Part shown: piece after piece, positions 9,220 to 16,997 of the stretch
Layout: each line of letters opens with the position of its first letter
Numbering within the stretch: the first letter of the stretch is position 1
Source of the DNA: Neolecta irregularis DAH-3
Taxonomy: Eukaryota > Ascomycota > Neolectomycetes > Neolectales > Neolectaceae
NCBI GenBank assembly: GCA_001929475.1
Contig: LXFE01000326.1
Location: 1-16,997, forward strand
Reading direction: 5' to 3'
Length of the DNA stretch: 16,997 nucleotides
Program-made: the position numbers and the translations under genes
Notes under the pieces: model-generated
The model's input: only the letters and a program-made list of their open reading frames with translations
Told to the model about the DNA's origin: nothing
The model's database searches: none

Positions 9220-10399
9220 CTAAAGACCAAAACGAGAACGAGTATTTACAGCTCGCTTCTGAGCCTGCTCTAAAGCGGTTCCTGTCTCACAATCTGTATT
9301 CGTCAGATTTCTTGCCTATTCGTAGGTCTGTACCGCTCGAGGGATCTGTTGTACCAGAACCCGGAATCCGAGTTTTACCTGTTCCTTCCCCGGAAGGACC
9401 GCCGCTCTTCGTTGTTTTTTTCTTACAGACACCAGTACTATGCAGGTCAGAAGATCCCCCAGTGCCAGTGATCTACCCAATACTGGGAGGAACAGAATTA
9501 CCGGAAGCTGCAGTGGGATTGCCCTTCAATCTCCTGGTACTATTTATTAAATTGCGATCAACGGAAAGAAAACCCACAGATCATCAATATCTTGACTAGT
9601 AATGGCTGATCTCAAAAGTTTATTTGTGTAACCCTTCGTCTGTTACGCAAAGCTAGAGTCCAAACATACGCATCCGATGGTATCATTCTTATCATCACAG
9701 GAGTTTGCGGCTTCATTGTTCCTATCTTGACCCTGAGCAAGCGGAGCAAAGGTCGCCGATTCAAGAGCAAGATATGGATCTGCTCCTATAAGATAAAGCT
9801 GTTTAGCAAGAGCCAGTTCGCTTTCCCTGTTGACTTTGGATGCTTCACTCGACGACGGGTCTGCATATTAAAGAATTTGCCTGCAAATTTCATCGTTACC
9901 TTGATGCCGCGGGATTGACTCAATTTGAGAATTTAAAGGCTTAACTGCTGTACACACAATACTTGAGAGTCCAGCTATTCCAGTGTTTCTTTCCAACGCT
10001 TGATACACGAGAGCGGCAGCCATCCCTTCAATGTCCTTGATTTTTTGGCAATTCGTAAAGGCTTGGTCTAAAGCATTAGCTTGGCTCTACCGAGCGTATG
10101 TGACCAGCGATTATCATTTGTAAACAGTTTAGCTTTTCTGGCGTCTTCTCTAGCAGTCCAGCTCCAGCGGCAGCAGCATTATTTCCAATCAAGCCAAAAA
10201 CAGGGTCGACAATCTTAAGAGGATTGTCCTGCTGGAGACATGTTTGGGTTACCCTAAGATACTTCTCGTGAGAATGTTCTCGTGTTTAGATTCTACTTGA
10301 AGACGAAATACCCTGAGGAAGCTCTCTTTTTCGAAGCAGGGGACGACCAAATGCCAAGGGCACTAAGGAAAAGACAATGAGAGAAAAAACAGACTTCAT
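9220..10399 (-). CDS. Secreted protein of a fungal ALERNTG/HQDP-type family, many mini-introns
   Basis: It belongs to a secreted family that I know from basidiomycete genomes; function unknown. Signal peptide MKSVFSLIVFSLVPLAFG, then a Lys-Arg at 24-25 (possible Kex2 site). Conserved blocks: PQEHSHEKYL, IVDPVFGLIGN, ADQAFTN, ALERNTG (about 111-117), HQDP, LALAKQ, DPYLALES-TFAP and CDDKND-GC (about 198-207). Exons: 10399-10312, 10278-10105, 10067-9900, 9860-9670, 9633-9578, 9539-9477, 9437-9334, 9293-9220. Introns are 33-40 nt. The core to about residue 225 is well supported. The last three exons give a Gly/Ser/Thr/Lys-rich tail with good branch points but no homologue I can align. If intron 5 is not spliced, the protein stops at 9547 (235 residues). 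The full model is 305 residues. Confidence 0.78.
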
Positions 10400-10500
10400 A
10401 TCTTGTAACGATCGAATAAGTAAGCCAACCAGGGCGGGTAATATAAAAGTTGATTGAAGAAAGGCGAGAAAATGTTTGGAGCAAAGCAAGATTCTCTGGT

Positions 10501-10508
10501 TTATATAG
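10501..10508 (-). promoter_or_regulatory. TATA box of the secreted-protein gene
   Basis: On the minus strand this reads CTATATAA, about 105 bases upstream of the ATG at 10399. It is followed by a C/T-rich leader (TTTTCTCGCCTTTCTTC). Same layout as the two small secreted-protein genes at the left. Confidence 0.55.
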
Positions 10509-11164
10509 AATTCCAAAGGACTAATCTAGCTATTGTCTGACCAGGACGAGTGTCAGGAAACGATGAAACGTCCGTCTAAATACATATTCGGATAATATCG
10601 TCACAAGTGAAAAATTGGTCAAAATTGGTCTCGAGATGAAAACTTTGTTACCGGACAAAGGTTCTTTCATCGGGTTATTGAAAAAGATTGAACAGCATTG
10701 ATATTATCAGCAGATAAAGCTCTTTGAATTTCGAGCCCCTGTCAGATAAACGCTTTTAGCGGCTTCAGATCGCCTCTCGTCCTATATATGTGTAGTCTAT
10801 CTATATATAGAATACGCGAGTGATACTGGGCTTGCACCACAATTGGTCAATTTAAGTCGAAACAGCCTTGGGTGACCGTGTCGCCGAGCTTAGTTGATAG
10901 TTAAAATGTCATGGTGGATTTAGCGTAGAAGTGGAGTCATATAATGGATATTTCATGCAACTATACATACTAAACACATGGGCAGGGTGAAACAGCTGTC
11001 CAGATATTCCTCGGCTGCATTTCCTACGTCAAAGTGGTGGTAGAAACTTTAGACGTCGACATTATCCTCTCATGAAACCACTGAGGTATTCAGGAGGGCA
11101 AAGGTTAATTATTCCAATGTTCTACGGGTTCTTTCTTAGTATACACGCTTGCATGCTCACTAAG
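10509..11164. other. Intergenic, nothing recognised
   Basis: AT-rich non-coding sequence upstream of the secreted-protein gene. It includes a tandem AAAATTGGTC pair (about 10612-10631) and an alternating TA stretch near 10785-10810. No supported gene on either strand. Confidence 0.4.
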
Positions 11165-11545
11165 GTTCCACCTCGCCCGCTGCGATGCCCTCGTCACCCG
11201 AGAGCACCGCCATCACCCTCCTCGCTCGCTACGCCCGCTGTCTCGCACGGCCGGCGGAACCATGCCTCTAAGGCGTGGGTCCTGCGAGGGTGTCCGCATC
11301 TCCCCCAGCTGGGCGCCGCTGTAGTAGGCGATGAGATGCAGGCGATACTGACCAACTGCTTCACAAAGATGTTGAGCTTGTATACCAGGCTGCCATCATG
11401 ACTGTCTGAGTCTGGTGAGCCCCTTGCTCGGTGGCCCTCCATCTCCATCTTGTGGGAGCAAGCTGCAGCTGACCCTGCTCCTGCTGTTCCCCTCACATAC
11501 CATGCTGCCCCTGCTGTATTTTGAAGAATTTGGGAGGATCCTCAC
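11165..11545. other. GC-rich island, probable mobile-element fragment
   Basis: Hand counts give about 62% G+C over 11161-11460 (67-70% in the first 180 bases), against about 40% for the flanks. Overlapping open frames exist on both strands (11072-11401 plus, 11194-11496 minus), but they are Pro/Ala/Arg-rich products of the composition and match nothing I know. The island ends at a tandem repeat whose last copy finishes in ACCAAACGCACCC. That resembles terminal sequences of DNA transposons and their miniature derivatives. Inserted foreign or repeat DNA is the likeliest reading. Confidence 0.5.
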
Positions 11546-11683
11546 CCAAGGCGCGCCTAAAATTCGAATTCTTTGAAAAGCCATCTTTTATAAAATGTAG
11601 TTCTCACCAAACGCGCGCTGAAAATTCGAATTTTTTGAAAAGCCATATTTTATAAAATGTGGAGCGCACCAAACGCACCCTAA
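11546..11683. repeat. Tandem repeat, two 61-62 bp units plus a partial third
   Basis: Units at 11546-11606 and 11607-11668, then the first 15 bases of a third (11669-11683). Each unit contains CAA-GCGCGC, AAAATTCGAATT, TTGAAAAGCCAT and TTTTATAAAATGT. The units differ at about a dozen positions, so the duplication is not recent. Confidence 0.8.
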
Positions 11684-11727
11684 GTCAATTGAACGTCACT
11701 GATGAAGGATAAATAGTTGAATTGTAA

Positions 11728-11763
11728 CACCTATGTTCATTTTTTGCATGCTGAACATAGGTG
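11728..11763. repeat. Perfect 12-bp hairpin
   Basis: Arms CACCTATGTTCA (11728-11739) and its exact reverse complement (11752-11763) enclose a 12-base loop. It lies 45 bases from the tandem repeat and may be part of the same element. Confidence 0.75.
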
Positions 11764-11833
11764 AGTATCATGTTGATCTTAACACGCTGAATATAGTTTG
11801 GTTCAGTCTTAACTTGCCGTCGTATCTAGTGTT

Positions 11834-11880
11834 CCACTATATATCTACGTTTGCATAATACAGGAATACGTATATAGTGG
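11834..11880. repeat. Imperfect hairpin
   Basis: CCACTATATA-TCT-ACGT at 11834-11850 pairs with ACGTATATAGTGG at 11868-11880, with a small bulge. It is the second hairpin within 150 bases. The stretch from here to 12424 shows no gene; a TATA-like TATATAAAAG on the minus strand near 12010-12020 leads into no supported coding sequence. Confidence 0.65.
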
Positions 11881-12424
11881 GTTTACAGATGTCCGACGGC
11901 TGCATTTTGCTCCGATAAACTAACCAACCGGAAAATAAACTTATACATTCAGTGCACAAAGATGTGTCAGTTTATCAAGAAGCTAATCGATGTTTGGCTT
12001 AAGAACAAGCTTTTATATACAGGGTTTCAATCAAAAATCTATCTGAATTCATCGTCTAGTAGATCATAGCACAGAGTTGCAGTAATATTTCCGTGACTTC
12101 TGGTGGAAAGGTCTTGCGGAATGCGAAAGAGAAATAGCATATTTTATATCTGTATCTGGCAAAAAATAGTCTTGGAGAGAACGAGATGTGGAGTAGAAAG
12201 AATATGAGGAAAAGGAACCAAAGGTTTGACTCTGTTTCTTATTGTGATATCTATTTCCCGACTAACACTATCATTAGACAACCTTAACGTGACGAGTTCT
12301 TAGTTGGAAGAAATCGACTTGCGGCAAAATGGGTTTTTATATCTGAAAATGAGTCGAGTTGGATCCAAATTAGAGATCCAAAGAATCAAACCTCACCACC
12401 ATCCAAGAGCAATACATAGTCCCA

Positions 12425-14610
12425 ATGCCTCTGCCTCCTCCGATCGATACCGCCGGTATCTTGGCGCTGTTGGCCGAAGCACAGAATAAATCTCAGGATG
12501 GAGGAGTGACAGTGGATTTGAGTGGACGGATCAGTGGTCACAGAATAGCAGAATTGCCAAACGAAGTCATCGACACAATCAAGACTCAAGTGCAACGGTA
12601 GGACTACAGCCCATAGTTGGGACTGACGTAGATAGGCTTGCGTTGAGTCATAATCAACTGACAACCTTGCCTGCAAGTGTTTCTAAATTATCCCATCTTC
12701 GATATATCAATGTTCGTTCAAATAGATTCAAAGTCTTTCCTGACGTGGTATTACTTCACGCATTCTTCGGCTAATCATACAGCTCTGTTCATGTGTTTCA
12801 CTCGAGATTCTAGATATATCACGGAATAAACTCCAGTCATTACCCCGTGATTTTGGAAATTTGATCAATCTCAAGGTTTGGCATTGTCACGTTTGGAAAA
12901 CTCACGAAGCGAGGTTTTATCAATATCCAAAAACTATATCAAGGCGCTTCCTGTATATATCGCTCAGATGGATAAACTTAATACTCTCGCGATCGATCAT
13001 AACCCAATCATATTTCCACCTAAAGATATTATTTCACCTGAAGGTGGCGAAAATGAGATTGGCAAGGAAAGATGGCTGTTAAATATTAAACAGTTCCTTC
13101 GGTCTCACAAGGAGAAATTCAGCATGATATCAGATAGCGAATTAATCACCAGGTAAAGTATCTGCCATTACCTACGGGTAAGTTAACTCTCTCATAGTGA
13201 AGACGACGCAGACACGGATTACTTTCAGACGGTTGACGATTTAAGACGACTTCCCAGTATAGACGCATCATTAAGTTCACTTAACTCTACACCGCCACGG
13301 TTTTTCAGGCCGCCTTTCAAAAAGCACCTTGCTCCTCCTTTGGAACGTTCTCGTTCAAACCATGAGGTTATACGGAAACCTAGTTCACATCAACGTGGCT
13401 TCAGTCACGACAGCATAAAAGAAATTGCAACGGATAATAACTCCGAGTCATACTTTCGGCGATTTTCGAGATTGCCCGTTGCAAGAAAGAATAGTCTTGC
13501 TAGTATCAAATTAGTCGAAGCGGCTCGTGGGATATTGTTTAGTCTGAGCCAAATCCACCAAGCTATCTGGCAGTATACTTCCATTTCCTCCGCTCCAACC
13601 GGCACCCTTTCGCGTGTTCTTTACACTGCATCTATCCATCTCGGGCAGCTAGTCTCGGTTCTAGAAGCTCACGATACTGGGAATTTCGCCGTCAATACCC
13701 GCAAAGTTCGAGAAGCGACAGTAGTGTGTGTTGCGGCTTTTCGACAGGTTGTGGGCATATTCCAGGAAAACATTCGCGGATTAATGGCTGCTGCCGATGT
13801 CAGGTATACCAGAACTCTTATTCTTTTGCTTTATGGTGCTGCAGTAGAAGTTGGAAACAGCTGGGCGACTCTCCGAGAAAGTTTACCTCAACATCTACAT
13901 GTTTCTTCAGCTCCAAATACAAAACCCTCAGAGATGTCTACTCCAACACAGAATCCTCCTCAGCTGTCTACTCCGAAAATGAGCATTGATATTTCCTCGT
14001 CTGGAACATGGAATTTGACGCCCGGAAGTATCGGAGGGCCTTTTGGCACTGAAATAAACGGTCTCTCGGATGATGTTTTGTTTGAAAAACTCAGTACTGC
14101 AACATCTGCCGCATTAACGGCTTTAGCGTTACTAATCGAGGCTGCAAATGATCCACCTCCCACCCCAAACGTTGCTATTCGTTTGATAGATCTACGTGGG
14201 ATGTGCGTTATCGCTGAAGGAGCTACTAGACGTCTGCGTGCCCGGTTATCTGAAAAAGACAAGAGAAAGGTTATGGATGAGACAAGCGGCTTCGTGAAGG
14301 TATCTTTCCCATCCTCAGATCTGTGGTGACATGCTAGTCCGTCATTTCAATAGCCGAACTTGCAAAGAATCTGAGCGTCGAGTTCGCTTTCAGCAAAACT
14401 ACATTATCGAGTTTGTCAACAGTAACAAGAAGCACTAAAGATGTTGCAATATTACTCAGAGGCGGTTCTCAACCGCCTCTAGTCCCTCCTCCGACAATAG
14501 GAACACCTGGAGGAACACCGATTGTCAACATTATGAATGGGATTCTTGGAAATAGCATTTTGAGTACCCCTGGAGTAAGCTCCGGTCCCAATGGAAGTAT
14601 GTTTGGGTGA
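12425..14610 (+). CDS. SOG2: Leucine-rich repeat protein, Sog2-like (RAM pathway)
   Basis: Exons 12425-12597, 12636-12747, 12783-12875, 12914-13152, 13198-14299 and 14338-14610; introns 35-45 nt; 663 residues. The N-terminal part (PPPIDTAGILALLAEAQ) leads into about four leucine-rich repeats at residues 58-165: LALSHNQLTTLP, INVRSNRFKVFP, LEILDISRNKLQSLP, LSISKNYIKALP, LNTLAIDHNP. An acidic linker and a Ser/Arg-rich stretch follow. Then comes a long helical domain (KLVEAARGILFSLSQIHQAI, HLGQLVSVLEAHD, ALTALALLIEAAND) like the C-terminal Sog2 domain, and a Pro/Gly-rich tail. In yeast, Sog2 works with the Cbk1/Kic1 kinases in cell separation and polarity; I infer the same pathway here. A different frame starting at 12304 overlaps the 5' end and is not used. 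Family assignment is strong for the LRR region and fair for Sog2. Confidence 0.88.
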
Positions 14611-14775
14611 TGTCTTGCTTTTTGTTTTCTTTTTTGGAGTTCATCTCTCTTGTTTCTTTGGACTAGGAGTACGGATTATGTTAGAAAGGGAATCTAGAAA
14701 GCTGGGTATGTCTAAGTCTGCATCTCGTTATGCAACGGCATCTCGAAAACGAACATATTTTTGGTATGAAGTTAT

Positions 14776-15180
14776 CTAGTCATTCTCTAGAGTCTGACGT
14801 AAAAATTTTCTAATTTCCTCCATAATATCATTTCGAACCGAGTTTGGAACTGACTCTGTTCTGTTAGTAAATAGCCAAAGGGAATTACAACTATGCCCAT
14901 CTGCCTGTACTAAGTGTGCCAGTTGTTGGAAATCCATCGACTTTATGTCTTTGATGTTTTCTAGAGGTCAGCACCTAAGGATGAGAATAACCTGTACCAG
15001 TTATTATCTTTACAAGGTTTTCCGACCACATCGATTCATCCAAACGGCTCTGAAGCAAGCCATAGATTCTCCACATTAGCATTGAACTGTAAAGCGCGTG
15101 GTGTACCTTTCTTGAGCTCCAGACGTTACAAAGGCCTTGTTGAGCTTGGCCCGTAGAAATGGATCGTTCGGAGACATCAT
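14776..15180 (-). CDS. SUS1: Sus1/ENY2, SAGA and TREX-2 subunit
   Basis: A small helical protein that joins the SAGA histone H2B deubiquitinase module and the TREX-2 mRNA export complex at the nuclear pore. Minus-strand exons: 15180-15107, 15068-14998, 14960-14892 and 14855-14776. Introns are 38, 37 and 36 nt, with branch points such as TGCTGAC and TACTAAC. The product is 97 residues (yeast 96, human 101). Family features: LRAKLNKAFVTSGAQER (compare the human IETGERER), IYGLLQSRLDESMW, and the C-terminal VPNSVRNDIMEEIRKFLRQ helix (human VPDSVKKELLQRIRTFL). Two ATGs are adjacent (15180 and 15177); I used the first. It converges on the SOG2-like gene (165 bp gap) and diverges from PUP3. Confidence 0.92.
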
Positions 15181-15479
15181 TGTTGGGTTTACAATCAACA
15201 ACAGGCACACAAAATCAATCGTAAGTGACAAATAATATATCCAATGGTGGTATCCAACCGCTGTTGGTCAATTCTGTGCAAGGAACGCGACTTGGGAAAA
15301 AGTGGCAAACAAGGTTCTGACTCTACAAGATAAAACATTCATATGAATTCCCGTACTGCATTCATGAGGAGTATAAAAGTCTTTTGAATATTGAAAACTT
15401 TGGTCAACTTTGGTCTAGTGTTTGTAGGCTGATCACCGCGTCATCTTTCAACCTTCATACTAAATCATTCCCAATCTTC
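15181..15479. promoter_or_regulatory. Divergent promoter of SUS1 and PUP3
   Basis: 299 bp between the start codons. AGTGGCAAA at 15301-15309 matches the proteasome-associated control element GGTGGCAAA (the Rpn4 site of ascomycete yeasts) at eight of nine bases. TATAAAAG at 15372-15379 lies about 108 bases before the PUP3 ATG. The match is a single short word and could be chance. Confidence 0.45.
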
Positions 15480-16304
15480 ATGTCCATCTTCGAATACAAC
15501 GGCGGTGCTGTACTTGCTATGGTCGGCAAAGACTGTGTTGCAATTGCGTCGGATATGCGATTAGGTCAACAGGCTATGACCATCAGCAACGAATTCCCAA
15601 AGCTGTGGAAAGCGAATGATAAAGTGTGGATGGGATTAACCGGGTTAGCTACCGATGTTATTACGCTGTAATTTTCTTTGGAGGAAACTAGTATCTAATT
15701 AGAATTCAGGAAGGAGCTGATGCGGTTCAAACTGAATATGTATAGACTTGTAGAAGAAAGAGAGATTGAACCAACGACATACGCAAACCTAATTTCAAGT
15801 ACACTATACGAGAAAAGGTATCTTCCGTCTGTACTTTGATTGACGTTAGATTTGGACCTTACTTTGTGAACCCTCTCATTGCTGGCCTGGATCGAAATAA
15901 TAAACCCTTCATTTGCGGATTTGATTCAATTGGGTACGCACATTCACCTGTCTCGGATTATTCTTTGTTCATTGCTCGTTAACACAAGTCCTTTTCCCTT
16001 TATTATCTCGCTTATTTTCATTTGCTAATAGTCACAGGTGTATTGATTTTGCCAAGACTTTTGTGGTAGCTGGTACTGCAACAGAACAGTTATACGGAAT
16101 GTGTGAAGGATTATACGAGCCCGGCTTGGTATGACAGTCGCTGTCACCTGCTAAGTCAAGGAACCCGAAGATCTGTTTGAAACCATTTCACAGTGTTTAC
16201 TCAACGCCCAGGATAGAGATGCGCTGTCAGGATGGGGAGCAATGGTTGTAGTGATTAGCAAGAAAGGAGTAGAGAAAAGGTTATTGAAAGGAAGACAAGA
16301 CTAG
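15480..16304 (+). CDS. PUP3: 20S proteasome subunit beta-3
   Basis: A structural, non-catalytic beta subunit of the 20S core. Exons: 15480-15667, 15710-15817, 15850-15933, 16038-16128 and 16161-16304. Introns are 42, 32, 104 and 32 nt. Total 204 residues (human 205). Conserved blocks: MSIFEYNGGAVLAMVGKDCV, AIASDMRLG, GLTGLATDV, ANLISSTLYEKRFGPYFVNP, IAGLD, FDSIGC, GTATEQLYGMCEGLYEP, LFETISQCLLNAQDRDALSG-WGA. As usual for beta-3 there is no propeptide and no N-terminal catalytic threonine. The third intron is the only long one in the window; its removal leaves a loop of the same length as in human. The start codon is fixed by the universal N-terminus. Confidence 0.96.
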
Positions 16305-16740
16305 ACTGTTTTAAATATGCATATGGTATATTGGTCTTGAACTCTTGGTTATACTGCTCATTCGCAGATATTTTTCTAATACCTCTCGTAGTAGCCTCAT
16401 TGAATTCATAGTGATCGTACTGCCCGTCCATTTGATTTTCATGTTTTAGGGATACTCCGATTACGGAGCACGGTTCAATTGCGATGACATCTGTTATGCG
16501 GGGATCAACAACTAATCAACTATTTTACGATAAAGTTTTGTGGTCTCCTCTTCGTATATTTACCGGTGTATTCAATCTAAACATATTTCACGTCGCTAAC
16601 AGAGACTACAAATCGATTTTTCGATGGAGTTGAACGGTTCTCAGTAGGCGTGTGCTAAGTTTGGATCCCCTCGATATTCGTTATCGTCATTCATTTCGGT
16701 CTTTGCTTTGTGTTTCACTAATCCTTCCACAGTGTTGTGG
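16305..16740. other. 3' flank of PUP3, no supported gene
   Basis: An open minus-strand frame of 86 codons (16512-16255) overlaps the end of PUP3 antisense. It includes EPCSVIGVSLKHENQ and contains an in-frame ATG, but I recognise no family and find no clean upstream exon. It may be chance. No tRNA or transposon domain is seen. Confidence 0.35.
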
Positions 16741-16820
16741 ATGGACCATGGACTTTAATCCAATCCATTAAAAGTCCGTGGACTCAATCCAGTTCATTAA
16801 AAGTCCATGGACTGGACTAC
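16741..16820. repeat. Degenerate tandem palindromes around AGTCCATGGACT
   Basis: GTCCRTGGACT words recur every 20-30 bases: ACCATGGACTTTAATCC, AGTCCGTGGACTCAATCC, and the perfect 12-base palindrome AGTCCATGGACT at 16802-16813. TTCATTAAAAGTCC or CCATTAAAAGTCC precedes the last two. This could be a miniature element end or clustered binding sites. Confidence 0.6.
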
Positions 16821-16853
16821 GGAAAAGGCCCAGCCGATTGATCTAATGGGCGG

Positions 16854-16865
16854 TATCACGTGATA
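16854..16865. promoter_or_regulatory. TATCACGTGATA palindrome (E-box core)
   Basis: A perfect 12-base palindrome with a CACGTG core, flanked by ATCTAAT on the left and TTAGAT on the right, which extend the symmetry imperfectly. CACGTG is bound by basic helix-loop-helix regulators in fungi; ATCACGTGAT-type sites are known for sterol-response factors. The C/T-rich sequence at 16915-16997 may be the leader of a gene beginning beyond the window. Confidence 0.45.
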
Positions 16866-16997
16866 TTAGATTGTAATGATTTATCGCGTTTATCTAAGTG
16901 ACATGGAAAAGGCTCTGCTTGCTTCCTCTAGCTCCCCTACTCACTTCGTCTCACTATCCTGCCCATTACTGCCCCGCCCTCCTCGCCCATTATCGCC

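Noticed and set aside
9312-9599. 95-codon Pro-rich plus-strand ORF
   Set aside because: Antisense to the Gly/Ser/Thr-rich tail of the secreted protein, whose minus-strand reading has consistent splice signals.
9547-10399. Pseudogene reading of the secreted protein
   Set aside because: The apparent stops and frameshifts disappear when four GT-AG introns with branch points are removed, and family blocks then join exactly.
11072-11496. Overlapping ORFs on both strands (109 and 100 codons)
   Set aside because: They occur in the GC-rich island where stops are rare. The Pro/Ala/Arg-rich products match no family and look compositional.
12304-12489. Plus-strand ORF starting ahead of the SOG2-like gene
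   Set aside because: Wrong frame; the LRR protein frame starting at 12425 carries the conserved N-terminus.
13960-14262. 100-codon minus-strand ORF
   Set aside because: Antisense shadow of the large SOG2-like exon 13198-14299.
1-16997. tRNA genes, CRISPR arrays, bacterial operon features, transposase domains
   Set aside because: No B-box in a tRNA context, no spaced direct repeats of CRISPR type, no ribosome-binding sites and no transposase or reverse-transcriptase motifs were found. The genes are eukaryotic.

Overview
The window is nuclear DNA from a fungus. It holds conserved eukaryotic genes (proteasome beta-3, a proteasome assembly chaperone, ribosomal proteins eL30 and uL16, Sus1, a CSC1/OSCA-type channel and a Sog2-type leucine-rich repeat protein). 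All of them are split by tiny GT-AG introns, nearly all 30-45 nt, with visible CTNAY-like branch points. The fungal gene set and a secreted-protein family that I know mainly from basidiomycetes point to Basidiomycota. I cannot name the genus. Base composition is AT-rich except for one GC-rich island.

Layout. Positions 1-4000 are gene-poor. They hold two small secreted-protein genes that look like diverged paralogues (538-704 minus; 2802-3004 plus), three dispersed copies of a roughly 250-290 bp repeat, and a duplicated promoter block that has lost a recognisable gene. Positions 4017-8927 are a dense housekeeping block: CSC1-like channel (+), proteasome assembly chaperone 3 (+), RPL30 (-) and RPL10 (+). 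RPL30 and RPL10 share a 215 bp divergent promoter. Positions 9220-10399 (-) encode a secreted protein with about seven mini-introns. Positions 10400-12424 are non-coding, with a GC-rich island, a 61-62 bp tandem repeat and several hairpins; it looks like transposon debris. Positions 12425-16304 hold a SOG2-like gene (+), SUS1 (-) and proteasome beta-3 PUP3 (+), the last two divergent. The right end, 16305-16997, is intergenic, with palindromic repeats and a CACGTG palindrome.

Function. PUP3 and the PAC3-type chaperone both serve 20S proteasome assembly and lie about 8 kb apart. The two ribosomal protein genes probably share control elements. Sus1 links SAGA transcription to mRNA export. The Sog2-like protein belongs to the RAM/NDR kinase polarity pathway. 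The secreted proteins and repeats form the fast-evolving part.

Most genes were rebuilt by hand from three frames, choosing splice sites that restore both frame and family similarity. Exon coordinates are therefore predictions, although every complete model closes in frame. No tRNA, rRNA, CRISPR array or intact transposase was seen.
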